Shown: positions 10,483-18,368 of the stretch, in pieces | Layout of the letters: every line of letters starts with the position of its first letter | How positions within the stretch are numbered: the first letter of the stretch is position 1 | DNA from: CAJGCS01 sp045589955 | Lineage (GTDB): Bacteria; Bacillota_I; Bacilli_A; ML615J-28; CAG-313 | Length of the DNA: 41,633 bases | Assembly (NCBI GenBank): GCA_045589955.1 | Contig: JAZNQD010000012.1 | Location: forward strand, 1 to 41,633 | Reading direction: 5' to 3' | Program-made: the position numbers and the translations under genes | The notes under the pieces: generated by a model | The model's database searches: none | What the model was told of the DNA's origin: nothing | What the model saw: the letters and a program-made list of their open reading frames with translations, nothing else

Positions 10483-13287
10483 TTAATAATTTTCTGGTTC
10501 ATAAGGGAATATACCATAATCCCCATTTAATCTAACAATAACGTTATTAGCAGGGTCTTCAGTATATAGTGTAAGAACACCATTAGCACAGTCAAATGCA
10601 ATATTAGGAGCTTCATTAGGATGTTCACCAGCTTTAATTAATCTACTATGTAAATAGTTATCCATAACAATTCTAGCGATTTCTTCATCCTTCAATGCTT
10701 TATCCAATAAGTCAATAGCACCTACAACTGTTTCACTATCATTAATGTAGTTAGAATCGTCTCTCTTAATATAAGAACCATCTTCTGCTAAACCAACAGA
10801 AGCTTCAATCTTATCATCTTGTGCAATTCTAGCAATTTCTTCAACTTTAAGAGCTTTATCTAATTCATCAATAGCACCTACAACTGTTGTTGCTGCATTA
10901 ATATAATTAGAATCATCACGAACAATGTAATTACCTTCTTCATCTAAACCAACATTAGCTTGTGTATTATCAAGTTCAGCTTGAAGTTTTTCATCGGCTT
11001 CAATTCTAGCGATTTCTTCAGCTTTCAATGCTTTATCCAATAAGTCAATAGCACCTACAACTGTTTCACCATCATTAATATAATTAGAATCTTCTCTCTT
11101 GATGTAATTACCTTCTTCATCTAAACCAACATTAGCTTCAATGTTATCAATTTCTTCTTGCAATTTAGCATCTTGTTCGATTCTAGCGATTTCTTCAGCT
11201 TTCAATGCTTTATCCAATAAGTCAATAGCACCTACAACTGTTTCACCATCATTGATATAGAACGAATCTTCTCTCTTAACATAAGAACCATCTTCTGCCA
11301 AACCAACATTAGCTTCAATAACATCATCTTGTGCAATTCTAGATTCTTCTTCAATTTTTAATGAAGTATCTAAATTATCAATAGCTTCAGCAATTGTTCT
11401 AGCTTCTGAAGTGTAATTTCCATCAGTTGAAATATAATTACCTTCTTCATCTAAACCAACAGCAACTTCAATTCTATCAATTTCTTCTTGCAATAAAGTA
11501 TCTGCTTCTTCTCTTTGTCTAGCTTCTTCTTCTATTGCTTCTTGAAGTTTTTCATCAGCTTCAATTCTTGCAGCAATTTCTTCATCTAAATCTTCTCTTA
11601 ATTGTTGATCAGCAGCAATTCTATCATCAATTTCTTGTTGTAATTTATCTGTAATAGTAATTTTTTCACCATTTTCATCAGTAAAACCTGTACCTACTGT
11701 TGTTTCAATATCACAAATTTTATCTGTAATAGTAATTCTATCACCATTTTCATCAACAAAACCTTCTCCTACAATTTCTTGAAGTTCATTGATTTCAGAA
11801 TCCATTCTATCTAATTCTGGTTGAATTTCTTCCATAATCTTATCGTAAATTGTAGCAGCTTCACTATAAAGCACACCATTCATAATACGATATTCAATAT
11901 TATGTTCTCCATCAAGTCCAGTCATCAATACAATTGATTCACCTTCTTTCATTTGTTTCTTTTCCCAATCGAAACCATTCCATTCATTAATACAATATAC
12001 TTTTCTAAATGAAAGTCCTTCACCATTATTTGGTTCTACTGGATGATATTTTTCATTAGGGAAAGCAACGTTCATTGTAGTCCATACTGCAAAACCATGT
12101 TTAGTGTTTAAAGATGGCATTAAAGCAGTTGTATAGTTCATACCATTGATAAATTCAACTTGTTGATAATTAGAACCATCATAATCCTTTACTAATCTAA
12201 GACTAAATAAATTACGTGGGCTTTCTACATTTTGAATTACACCAGCTTTATTATAATCAAATCTCTTAACATAAACATCAGTTTCATTGATTACAGTATT
12301 TGCCCAATAAATACCTCTTCTACCAAAATAATCAACAATTTCACAACCATCACTAAAACCAGCAGGTACTATTCTCATACCATAAGCATCAACACCATTT
12401 GGTTTAATTCTTTTTTGTTTTGGTCTTTTTCTTGCACAAGTATCAACTACTTCAAAATCTTCAAATTCTTCTGTATCGAAAATTTCATCTTCTCTTGCAT
12501 CTTCAAAATCAATAATAATACATTCATCAGATTCTTTCCAAAACTCTTTTGATTTTAGAAGTTTACCAGCTATTTTACCTAACATATTATTAGCTAAAGC
12601 CGAATCGTGATTTCTATATTTGTCACAAGGTTCAATAGCATTAAGCATATTATCCCAATCTTCTTTAGTTGGGATTCTCCAACCATGTTCCAAATCTTCA
12701 TTAATTTTTTGAACAGCAGCATAGTTATACAAATAACCAAAATCACTTACATTTTCGTATGTAACGTATCTGTCACCTTTTCTCAAATGATGTGGTTTAG
12801 GCATAAATTCACCTTTTGTTAAATCAATGAATCTAATAGCTGGAGCAAATGTACCAGTTTTTTCAACTGCTGCAATACCTAAAGGCTTTCCATTAGTTCC
12901 TAAACCAGAAAGAGTACCATCAGTAATAACTTCTGTTAAAGCTTCTGAATGAAGATTATCTTCTGTTATAAGTCTGTCAATTGTAACTGTCTTTCCATTA
13001 TGAGTAATTGTGATAATACCGTCAACGCTATCATAGTCAACTGCAAGGTTAGTTGTAATACCTTCAACCATAGTAGATAAGTCTAGTTCCAATTCTTCCT
13101 CATTATTTCTAACAAGAGAAACAATTTTACTTTCCTCATCAAAATAAATGTCTTTAATATCCGCATCCTTCAGTGTGACAAAATTGTGGTCAATTTCATT
13201 GATAGTCAACTTACAATCTTTAGTAACATCTTCTTTATATGGAGATACTAATTTATAAAAATAAATTCCGTCTTGACATATTATCAA
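10483..13287 (-). CDS. Fibre protein with FISUMP-type domain and 59-residue repeats
   Basis: A 934-residue structural protein. Residues ~1-110 are beta-rich. Residues ~150-370 form a FISUMP-like domain (Fibrobacter succinogenes major paralogous type; compare GWRIPTKEDWDNML, YGMRIVPAGFSDG, FGRRGIYWANT), a C-type-lectin-related fold used for ligand display. Residues ~500-620 are coiled coil (EEEARQREEADTLLQEEID). Residues ~650-890 are four to five copies of a repeat of up to 59 residues with the core NYINDGETVVGAIDLLDKAL. The C-terminal ~40 residues may be a small tip or trimerisation piece. Its start follows a candidate late element at 13317-13326. It lies directly upstream of the giant fibre gene in the same direction, so the two probably form parts of one fibre system. 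Exact attachment role is inference. Confidence 0.8.
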   Translation of the reverse strand: MIICQDGIYFYKLVSPYKEDVTKDCKLTINEIDHNFVTLKDADIKDIYFDEESKIVSLVRNNEEELELDLSTMVEGITTNLAVDYDSVDGIITITHNGKTVTIDRLITEDNLHSEALTEVITDGTLSGLGTNGKPLGIAAVEKTGTFAPAIRFIDLTKGEFMPKPHHLRKGDRYVTYENVSDFGYLYNYAAVQKINEDLEHGWRIPTKEDWDNMLNAIEPCDKYRNHDSALANNMLGKIAGKLLKSKEFWKESDECIIIDFEDAREDEIFDTEEFEDFEVVDTCARKRPKQKRIKPNGVDAYGMRIVPAGFSDGCEIVDYFGRRGIYWANTVINETDVYVKRFDYNKAGVIQNVESPRNLFSLRLVKDYDGSNYQQVEFINGMNYTTALMPSLNTKHGFAVWTTMNVAFPNEKYHPVEPNNGEGLSFRKVYCINEWNGFDWEKKQMKEGESIVLMTGLDGEHNIEYRIMNGVLYSEAATIYDKIMEEIQPELDRMDSEINELQEIVGEGFVDENGDRITITDKICDIETTVGTGFTDENGEKITITDKLQQEIDDRIAADQQLREDLDEEIAARIEADEKLQEAIEEEARQREEADTLLQEEIDRIEVAVGLDEEGNYISTDGNYTSEARTIAEAIDNLDTSLKIEEESRIAQDDVIEANVGLAEDGSYVKREDSFYINDGETVVGAIDLLDKALKAEEIARIEQDAKLQEEIDNIEANVGLDEEGNYIKREDSNYINDGETVVGAIDLLDKALKAEEIARIEADEKLQAELDNTQANVGLDEEGNYIVRDDSNYINAATTVVGAIDELDKALKVEEIARIAQDDKIEASVGLAEDGSYIKRDDSNYINDSETVVGAIDLLDKALKDEEIARIVMDNYLHSRLIKAGEHPNEAPNIAFDCANGVLTLYTEDPANNVIVRLNGDYGIFPYEPENY
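10640..11310 (-). repeat. Tandem 52-59 residue repeats in the fibre gene
   Basis: Units start with GL(A/D)E(D/E)G(S/N)Y and contain TVVGAID-LDKALK-EEIARI. Unit length is 59, 59 and 52 residues, then a last partial unit; DNA copies are highly similar, which suggests recent duplication or gene conversion and makes the region prone to copy-number change. Confidence 0.8.
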
Positions 13288-13316
13288 ATTTTTATTGTTT
13301 ATTTAAATATAAATAT

Positions 13317-13326
13317 AATAAATATT
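13317..13326 (-). promoter_or_regulatory. Candidate late promoter element (AATATTTATT)
   Basis: Minus-strand AATATTTATT about 30 bases before the ATG of the 934-aa fibre gene. Same motif as at 69-78, 17118-17127, 27050-27059 and 38938-38947. Confidence 0.45.
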
Positions 13327-13347
13327 TAATTTATTTTAATTTTATTT

Positions 13348-13357
13348 ACTATTTATT
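13348..13357 (+). promoter_or_regulatory. Candidate late promoter element (ACTATTTATT)
   Basis: ACTATTTATT followed by AAAGTGAAAA, 29 bases before the endonuclease ATG. An almost identical arrangement (ACTATTTATT, then ATTGAAAA) occurs at 17945 before another rightward gene. Confidence 0.4.
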
Positions 13358-13386
13358 AAAGTGAAAACATATAAACCTTTTAATTT

Positions 13387-14316
13387 ATGAGACACCCTAG
13401 AAATTTTTGGAAAAATGAAAAAAATATAATAGAAGAATCGAAAAATTATGTTAGTAGAACTGAGTTTAAGAAAAAAGCACATAGAGCATATGATGCTGCA
13501 CGAAATTTAAACTTATTAGATAAAATGGATTGGTTAAATAATAAAAACATTTATACAGATAAAATAGATACAATTTATATATATCATTTTATTAAAGAAA
13601 ATTATGTATATGTTGGTAGAACAATTAACATTAAATTAAGAGATTATCAACATAGAACAACACTAAATGATTCTGTATTTAGATTTGCTGAAAAAAATAA
13701 TATCGAAATACCACCTATTACTATTATTGAAAATAATTTAACAATAAACGAAGGTATACAACGTGAAATATATTGGGAAAATTACTATAAAAAACAAGGA
13801 TATAATATGATAAATGCTGTAAAATGTGGTAGTGTTGGTAGTTTAGCTAGTGGTAAATGGAATAAAACAAAATGTATAGAAGAATCGAAAAAATATACAT
13901 CAAGAAGTGAATTTTTTAAAAATTCATCAAATGCCTATCAAGCATCACTAAAAAACGGATGGCTTAACGAAATGACATGGTTATCTACCAATAGACAATA
14001 TCCAAAAGGATATTGGAAAAATAAAGAAAATGTGTTAAATAAAGCAAAAGAATTTATATCTAAAGAAGATTTCCAAAAAAACTGTCCTAGTGCATTTATT
14101 GCAGCATATAAATATGGTTGGATTAATGAAATGACATGGTTAAAAAAACAAAAACAACATAAAAGGGGATATTGGACTTATGATAATATTAAAAAAGAAG
14201 CAATAAAATATAAATCTAGAAGTGAATTTTCTAAAAAATGTCCTTCTGGGTATTATCAATGTTTAAAACATAAATTAATGAATGAATTTTTCCCACAACA
14301 AAATAATAAAGGCTAA
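13387..14316 (+). CDS. GIY-YIG homing endonuclease with four flanking repeats
   Basis: A 309-residue protein. The GIY-YIG nuclease core is at about residues 57-145: IYIYHF and YVYVGRT correspond to the two strand motifs, LRDYQHR supplies the conserved arginine, and EIYWENYY carries the probable catalytic glutamate. Around it are four copies of a ~45-residue module ending in W-L-N-E-M-T-W-L (residues ~1-57, ~155-200, ~205-250, ~255-305), most likely DNA-binding repeats. Such genes are free-standing mobile elements in T-even-like phages. It is the only rightward gene in a 13 kb leftward fibre block, with its own candidate promoter and a shared terminator downstream, as expected of an insertion. 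I cannot name the target site. Confidence 0.85.
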   Translation: MRHPRNFWKNEKNIIEESKNYVSRTEFKKKAHRAYDAARNLNLLDKMDWLNNKNIYTDKIDTIYIYHFIKENYVYVGRTINIKLRDYQHRTTLNDSVFRFAEKNNIEIPPITIIENNLTINEGIQREIYWENYYKKQGYNMINAVKCGSVGSLASGKWNKTKCIEESKKYTSRSEFFKNSSNAYQASLKNGWLNEMTWLSTNRQYPKGYWKNKENVLNKAKEFISKEDFQKNCPSAFIAAYKYGWINEMTWLKKQKQHKRGYWTYDNIKKEAIKYKSRSEFSKKCPSGYYQCLKHKLMNEFFPQQNNKG

Positions 14317-14340
14317 GAAATATAAATCTTAGCCTTTATT
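14305..14340. terminator. Terminator between endonuclease and FISUMP gene
   Basis: Perfect 14-base stem (AATAAAGGCTAAGA / TCTTAGCCTTTATT) with an 8-base loop, overlapping the endonuclease stop codon. Converging genes on both sides, so probably bidirectional. Confidence 0.75.
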
Positions 14341-14344
14341 ATAT

Positions 14345-14530
14345 TTATTCTTTTACAGCACGAACCGTAAAGCCATAGTTACGGTAGTAGTCATACATGG
14401 TCACATCGTATGGACCGAAGTAAAAGCCCAAACCTTGCTTAGGACTACTCTCACCAAGAGAACTGTTCCACAAGTAACCGTAAGAACTAACATTGCGAAC
14501 TGAACCACAGTCACATAAACCAGCAGCAGG
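14345..14530 (-). other. Possible diversity-generating variable region (C-terminal end of FISUMP gene)
   Basis: The last ~60 codons of the FISUMP gene are far richer in G+C than the rest of the gene and use TAC/AAC/CGT codons, and the protein ends in YRNYGFTVRAVKE. FISUMP/C-type-lectin-like ends of this form (R-x-x-GFSVR-x-V) are known targets of diversity-generating retroelements in Bacteroidota and their phages. No reverse transcriptase or template repeat is in the window, so this is only a suggestion. Confidence 0.35.
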
Positions 14531-15080
14531 AACAAAAATTGAATTACCATTTGTATTTGATGTAAATCTTCTACCATTTACACCATTCAACGTTTCCCAT
14601 GTTGATGTTGTATTTGCTGTTAATTCTTCAAAATCTGCTTTTGTTGGCATCCTACATGTATTATCTGATACATATGCAGCATCATCTACTTGTTCCAATG
14701 TAGTTAAATTATCAACTGTACCACTTGTTGACTTAGTGTTATACTTGGTTAATCCACCTCTGAATGTGGTATCAGTAGCCCCAGTTGCTGCTGTAGTAAA
14801 CTTATAATCACCCCAATAAAAACCTTTATCAGTAGTTATTCCGTGTGTAACCTTCCGTTTCACCCCAAGCAAAATATAAACCAAAATCCTCTGGCTTTTC
14901 TGCTCCAACATTACAACTAGCCCATTTAGTACCACTAGGCAAACCCAAATCTACAAATCCACATAAAGGTTGTGGTGTTTCAATCCAAACTTTATCATTT
15001 ACTCTATCATAAATGATAGTTTCAAATTCTACCCCACCACCATTAGGTTGGTAATTGTCATTAATAATTAAATTTTTCAT
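14345..15080 (-). CDS. FISUMP-domain adhesin, read through a +1 frameshift at CGG
   Basis: A putative receptor-binding protein of about 244 residues. The first 79 residues (15080-14844) carry the start of the domain (VDLGLPSGTKWASCNVG, YFAWGETEGYT) and end at ACA CGG AAT AAC TAC TGA. The rest (KGFYWGDYKF, CRMPTKADFEEL, FVPAAGLCDCGSV, GFTVRAVKE) is in the +1 frame. Both halves are needed for one FISUMP domain: the WGE motif is normally followed by a W-x-x-Y segment, as found across the junction. An alternative ATG at 14935 in the second frame gives an unrelated N-terminus and is not credible. The ATG overlaps the stop of the 672-aa gene (ATGA), so the genes are translationally coupled. The final ~60 codons have unusual composition. 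Confidence 0.85.
14840..14843 (-). other. +1 recoding site CGGA in FISUMP gene
   Basis: Frame 0: TAC ACA CGG AAT AAC TAC TGA. Plus-one frame: ACA (C) GGA ATA ACT ACT GAT AAA. CGG is in frame, 79 codons after the ATG. Confidence 0.85.
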
Positions 15081-17095
15081 ATTTTATTTAATTTATCTAT
15101 TTCGTATTTGAAATTATTATTGATATACATATGTTCCATTGTACAGTTATAAAACTTAAATGACTTTAAATAACCTATAAAAGTTCCAGCAAAATACTTT
15201 TCTAATGGATATACTCTATATGGATCTAACATATAATTTGGTAAAATAGTATCTATCAGTCCTTGTGTTCCACCACCTAATGAAATGTTAAATGCTACAC
15301 CTTCTTGTTTTTCAAGTTCTTCTTTCAAATGTCTTAAATCCAATTTTGTCATTTCACTTGAAATAAAAACTAACTTGCCATTAATATAAAATCTTAATTT
15401 CATTTTATCATACATTGCATCAACTTTCACATTAATAACAACCCATTCATTTTCTTTTATCAAATTAGGTTTAGAATATGCTTCTTTTATACCAACGTAA
15501 TTTTCATTATCACAATCCAACGTTAAATATCTATAACCAATTCTGCCATCATCAGTAATTCTAAATGCCAATGCATTATTATACAAATCATTATATACAT
15601 TATATTCAGTAGAATATTGATTTCTTAATTCGTCAATATTATGAACAGTATATCCAGTACATGTTCTATTCATTAATAAAAATAAATTTTCTTTAAATGA
15701 ATTTCTATTACCAATGTATCTTATTCTATCTTTATTATCCCAAGTATTTACATCGAAACCATCACAAGTTCTATCAAAAAATAAAAATTTATTATCAGTA
15801 TCATAAAAATATTGATTATAAATTATTCTTAAACCACCATCAGTTTCATAATCAAAATCAGAAATGTCTAAATCTTCTTCAATGAAATCAGCACCATATT
15901 CCATATCATCAATATCTGACAAATAATCATCACCAAATATATCACACTTACTTAAAAATGCTTCACTATGAACTACATCACTTTCAGATAATATAAAATT
16001 ATGATCACCACAACACACAGGTTTCGTTTTAACATAACTTATATTACTTACAGTACCTTCTCTATAATCAGTACCAATTCTTCTTCCACAACAATTAAAA
16101 AGTGGTATTTCATCAACTTCAAGCATTAATGTACAACACCAACCAACAACATGAGATATATGTTTTTCTTCATCAATAACTTTTGGTTTTTCATCAGTAA
16201 TTAAATAATCATCAAAAAAGAAGTCATCTTCTTCAAGTTTATCATATTCGTATGTTTTTGGTGAATAATATTTAAAATTCATATAATCATCCATAGCAAA
16301 CTCATCATAATCAACAAAATCTGGATTTGCATCCAACATATTTGTTATCTTATATTCTGATTTACTAATTCCACCATCTTCAACATAATCTTCTGGAGCT
16401 AATGAAAAACATTCATCATCTTTATTATACCAATAAGCCCATTTATTTTCAGCTCTAGTACCAATATAGAAAAATATACCTTTATTTTCTGGATATTTAT
16501 CATTCAATGTTTTGTTTGATTCCTTTTCAAATTCTGTTTTATTTAAAACAAACTCAAATTGCCAAACATCACCACTATGAAATGTAGATGGTAATACTTG
16601 ATATTTATCGCATTCAGTTTTAAAAAAACCTTGATAAAAACCACCATTTAATTTTATCATGTTATCCAATACTGTAATCGGATATTCATATAAGTTTGTG
16701 CCACCACTTACTTGATGTAATTTTAATGTTAAATCATTTGAATTAATTTCATATTTAGAATTAACATATTTTTCATAAAAACTTCTATTATTATGTAAAT
16801 CACGTCTAAATGAAATCAAACCATTATCAAGTCCAGTAAAACCTATGTTATTCATTGTATGGTCAATAACATTATTAGATTCCCATACATATGATTTATG
16901 TCCAACTAACAAATTATCAATAACACATTCATCAACTTCAGCATCAATATATGATATTAAACATTTATCATACATTGTACCACTATCTGAATAGTATGAA
17001 GGGAAATAATCTTTATTGACAAAGAAATCCCAATATTCATCGTTATTGATTTTTAATTTTAAATTATGAAAGTTATTATTGATTATATTAGCCAT
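15077..17095 (-). CDS. Structural/fibre protein with C-terminal LamG-like domain
   Basis: A 672-residue protein without a named family match that I can recall with certainty. The C-terminal ~190 residues look like a concanavalin/LamG-type jelly roll: a strand pattern WVVINVKVDA...LRFYINGKLVFIS and GYLKSFKFYNCTME is typical of that fold. The middle is rich in Asp, Asn and Tyr, with cysteine pairs (CCGRR, KPVCCGDH) that could bind metal. No transmembrane segment or signal peptide. It is followed, with an ATGA overlap, by the FISUMP adhesin, so it probably belongs to the same tail or head decoration structure. Start chosen at the first ATG, 23 bases after a candidate late element. Confidence 0.75.
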   Translation of the reverse strand: MANIINNNFHNLKLKINNDEYWDFFVNKDYFPSYYSDSGTMYDKCLISYIDAEVDECVIDNLLVGHKSYVWESNNVIDHTMNNIGFTGLDNGLISFRRDLHNNRSFYEKYVNSKYEINSNDLTLKLHQVSGGTNLYEYPITVLDNMIKLNGGFYQGFFKTECDKYQVLPSTFHSGDVWQFEFVLNKTEFEKESNKTLNDKYPENKGIFFYIGTRAENKWAYWYNKDDECFSLAPEDYVEDGGISKSEYKITNMLDANPDFVDYDEFAMDDYMNFKYYSPKTYEYDKLEEDDFFFDDYLITDEKPKVIDEEKHISHVVGWCCTLMLEVDEIPLFNCCGRRIGTDYREGTVSNISYVKTKPVCCGDHNFILSESDVVHSEAFLSKCDIFGDDYLSDIDDMEYGADFIEEDLDISDFDYETDGGLRIIYNQYFYDTDNKFLFFDRTCDGFDVNTWDNKDRIRYIGNRNSFKENLFLLMNRTCTGYTVHNIDELRNQYSTEYNVYNDLYNNALAFRITDDGRIGYRYLTLDCDNENYVGIKEAYSKPNLIKENEWVVINVKVDAMYDKMKLRFYINGKLVFISSEMTKLDLRHLKEELEKQEGVAFNISLGGGTQGLIDTILPNYMLDPYRVYPLEKYFAGTFIGYLKSFKFYNCTMEHMYINNNFKYEIDKLNKI

Positions 17096-17117
17096 ATTTT
17101 TATTATTTTATTTTATC

Positions 17118-17131
17118 AATAAATATTTATT
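17118..17131. promoter_or_regulatory. Palindromic candidate late promoter between divergent genes
   Basis: AATAAATATTTATT contains AATATTTATT on both strands (17122-17131 plus, 17118-17127 minus). It lies about 21-22 bases from the ATG on either side, so one element could drive both the 672-aa gene and the rightward small genes. Confidence 0.5.
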
Positions 17132-17152
17132 ATATAATAAAACATTGTGTTT

Positions 17153-17405
17153 ATGAAGCTTATAAAATTAACAGAATCGCAATTCAAAACATTGTTGGAA
17201 GCTAATGGCGTTAGTGCTCCAAACTTTGAAGGTGGTGATATAAAAGAATTTCCTCGGAAGTGAAGTTTCAACCACTGCAAATGTAACAAATCAAGACGGT
17301 GAACTTGAATATGGTGAACAACCAACAAGTGATGAATTTGCTAAAATACAAACAATCCAAAATTATTGGGCTAATGCACATAATGGTGCTAGAGTTATGC
17401 CATAA
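17153..17405 (+). CDS. Small phage protein (about 83 aa), read through a +1 frameshift at CGG
   Basis: Too broken to be seen as one open frame. The ATG at 17153 opens MKLIKLTESQFKTLLEANG and runs 34 codons to CCT CGG AAG TGA. In the +1 frame the protein goes on GSEVSTTANVTNQDGELEYG to a TAA at 17403-17405. The joined sequence EFP-GSEVSTTA resembles small conserved proteins of related phages in which a glycine precedes SE(V/N)ST, but I give this from memory. Function unknown. First of five rightward genes, preceded by the palindromic element at 17118, with only 14 bases to the next gene, so probably one transcription unit. Confidence 0.8.
17255..17258 (+). other. +1 recoding site CGGA in small gene
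   Basis: Frame 0: TTT CCT CGG AAG TGA. Plus-one: CCT (C) GGA AGT GAA GTT. CGG is in frame, 34 codons after the ATG. Same eight bases CCTCGGAA as the site at 25891. Confidence 0.85.
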
Positions 17406-17419
17406 AAATTAATATAATT

Positions 17420-17935
17420 ATGCCAATTTTTATAAAGGAAAATCAAGAATTAAAAAATAATATGTATGAAATTCCCGATAAATTGGAAAAACATTTAAAA
17501 CAAACTTTATCAAAATATGGTGATTATACACAAAATAAAGGTTATAAACGTTTAAATAGTTTAGTAAACCCAGAATATAATAAACGTTCTGATAAAGCTG
17601 ACCAATTTAAAGATGGAAAACATATTACATTTAGTGATTTGAAAAGAATTGACCATGATTTTAGACATATGACTAAAAATCCAAAAGATTTAAATCGTAT
17701 TCTAAATGGCGGTGAAAAAATGGCTCATTTTGTTAAAGATACTTTGAATAAAGAAAGAACAAAAGTTAAACCTATTGATTCTGTTCCAGAAGTAAACGAT
17801 AATAACAAAAATCAATTAAAACCTAACATTAAACCAATGAAACCAATTAAATTAGGTAATGTTAGTGCTAATGTACATGAGTCAAAAAAAATTTATATAA
17901 ATGAAAATCAATTAAATCTATTAATTATAGATTAA
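17420..17935 (+). CDS. Hypothetical protein (171 aa), rightward small-gene cluster
   Basis: Lysine- and asparagine-rich soluble protein with no recognised domain. The N-terminal ~110 residues are likely helical (LEKHLKQTLSKYGDY; FSDLKRIDHDFRHM), followed by a proline-rich linker (KPNIKPMKPIKLG) and a short C-terminal segment IYINENQLNLLI. The N-terminus (IFIKENQEL) and the C-terminus echo the LTESQF segment of the preceding gene. It starts 14 bases after the previous stop, with no Shine-Dalgarno sequence. Possibly an internal virion or assembly protein, by position only. Confidence 0.7.
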   Translation: MPIFIKENQELKNNMYEIPDKLEKHLKQTLSKYGDYTQNKGYKRLNSLVNPEYNKRSDKADQFKDGKHITFSDLKRIDHDFRHMTKNPKDLNRILNGGEKMAHFVKDTLNKERTKVKPIDSVPEVNDNNKNQLKPNIKPMKPIKLGNVSANVHESKKIYINENQLNLLIID

Positions 17936-17944
17936 TTTATTTTA

Positions 17945-17954
17945 ACTATTTATT
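17945..17954 (+). promoter_or_regulatory. Candidate late promoter element (ACTATTTATT)
   Basis: ACTATTTATT followed by ATTGAAAA, 33 bases before the ATG at 17988; closely similar to the element at 13348. Confidence 0.4.
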
Positions 17955-17987
17955 ATTGAAAATAATATTTTAAATTTTATATGTATT

Positions 17988-18362
17988 ATGCAAAGTTGTC
18001 TAGAAAAAAGAGGTATTGAAGAAAGAAACAACGAAATTGTAAGAAGTGACTATAATATTGAAGACCAATATGGTTCAACACATAAAAATGCATTAAGTGA
18101 TGGGGATCCACAAGGTAAAGGTACTGGACATGGAGGTCATACACACTGGCTTCCAGACTGTAATATGCCAACTACTACTATTGATTACAGTAATTTTGAC
18201 ACTATTAATGGCGGTGGCATATACGATATTGAAGGGCGTAATGACATTGGTGGTCGTAGAAAAGCAATGACTTCTTCTATGTACAATCCAGAATATCAAT
18301 ATGGCTCAAATTTAGTAAACACTGAAGAAAATTTAAGACAAGGACAATATCAAGTTAGATAA
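17988..18362 (+). CDS. Hypothetical small structural-type protein (124 aa)
   Basis: Soluble protein, glycine- and histidine-rich in the middle (GKGTGHGGHTHWLPDC), with an ordered-looking tail (MYNPEYQYGSNLVN). The H-G-G-H-T-H cluster with a nearby cysteine could bind metal. No family recognised. It ends 6 bases before the next gene, in the same direction, so it is co-transcribed. Starts at the first ATG; a candidate promoter lies 33 bases upstream. Its setting between other small genes suggests a virion-associated role, but nothing in the sequence proves it. Confidence 0.7.
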   Translation: MQSCLEKRGIEERNNEIVRSDYNIEDQYGSTHKNALSDGDPQGKGTGHGGHTHWLPDCNMPTTTIDYSNFDTINGGGIYDIEGRNDIGGRRKAMTSSMYNPEYQYGSNLVNTEENLRQGQYQVR

Positions 18363-18368
18363 TAAATA

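Noticed and set aside
10640..11310. CRISPR array
   Set aside because: The repeats are coding, of 156-177 bases, without spacers; no short repeat-spacer pattern occurs anywhere in the window.
12232..12552. Open frames on the opposite strand of fibre and structural genes
   Set aside because: They lie fully inside well-supported genes and have the Ser/Ile/Phe/Asn-rich composition of antisense translation; no domain.
14829..14935. Separate gene starting MVLNGLVVML at 14935
   Set aside because: Its first ~30 residues are the shadow of SGTKWASCNVGAEKPEDFG in the other frame; the FISUMP domain shows that both frames form one gene.
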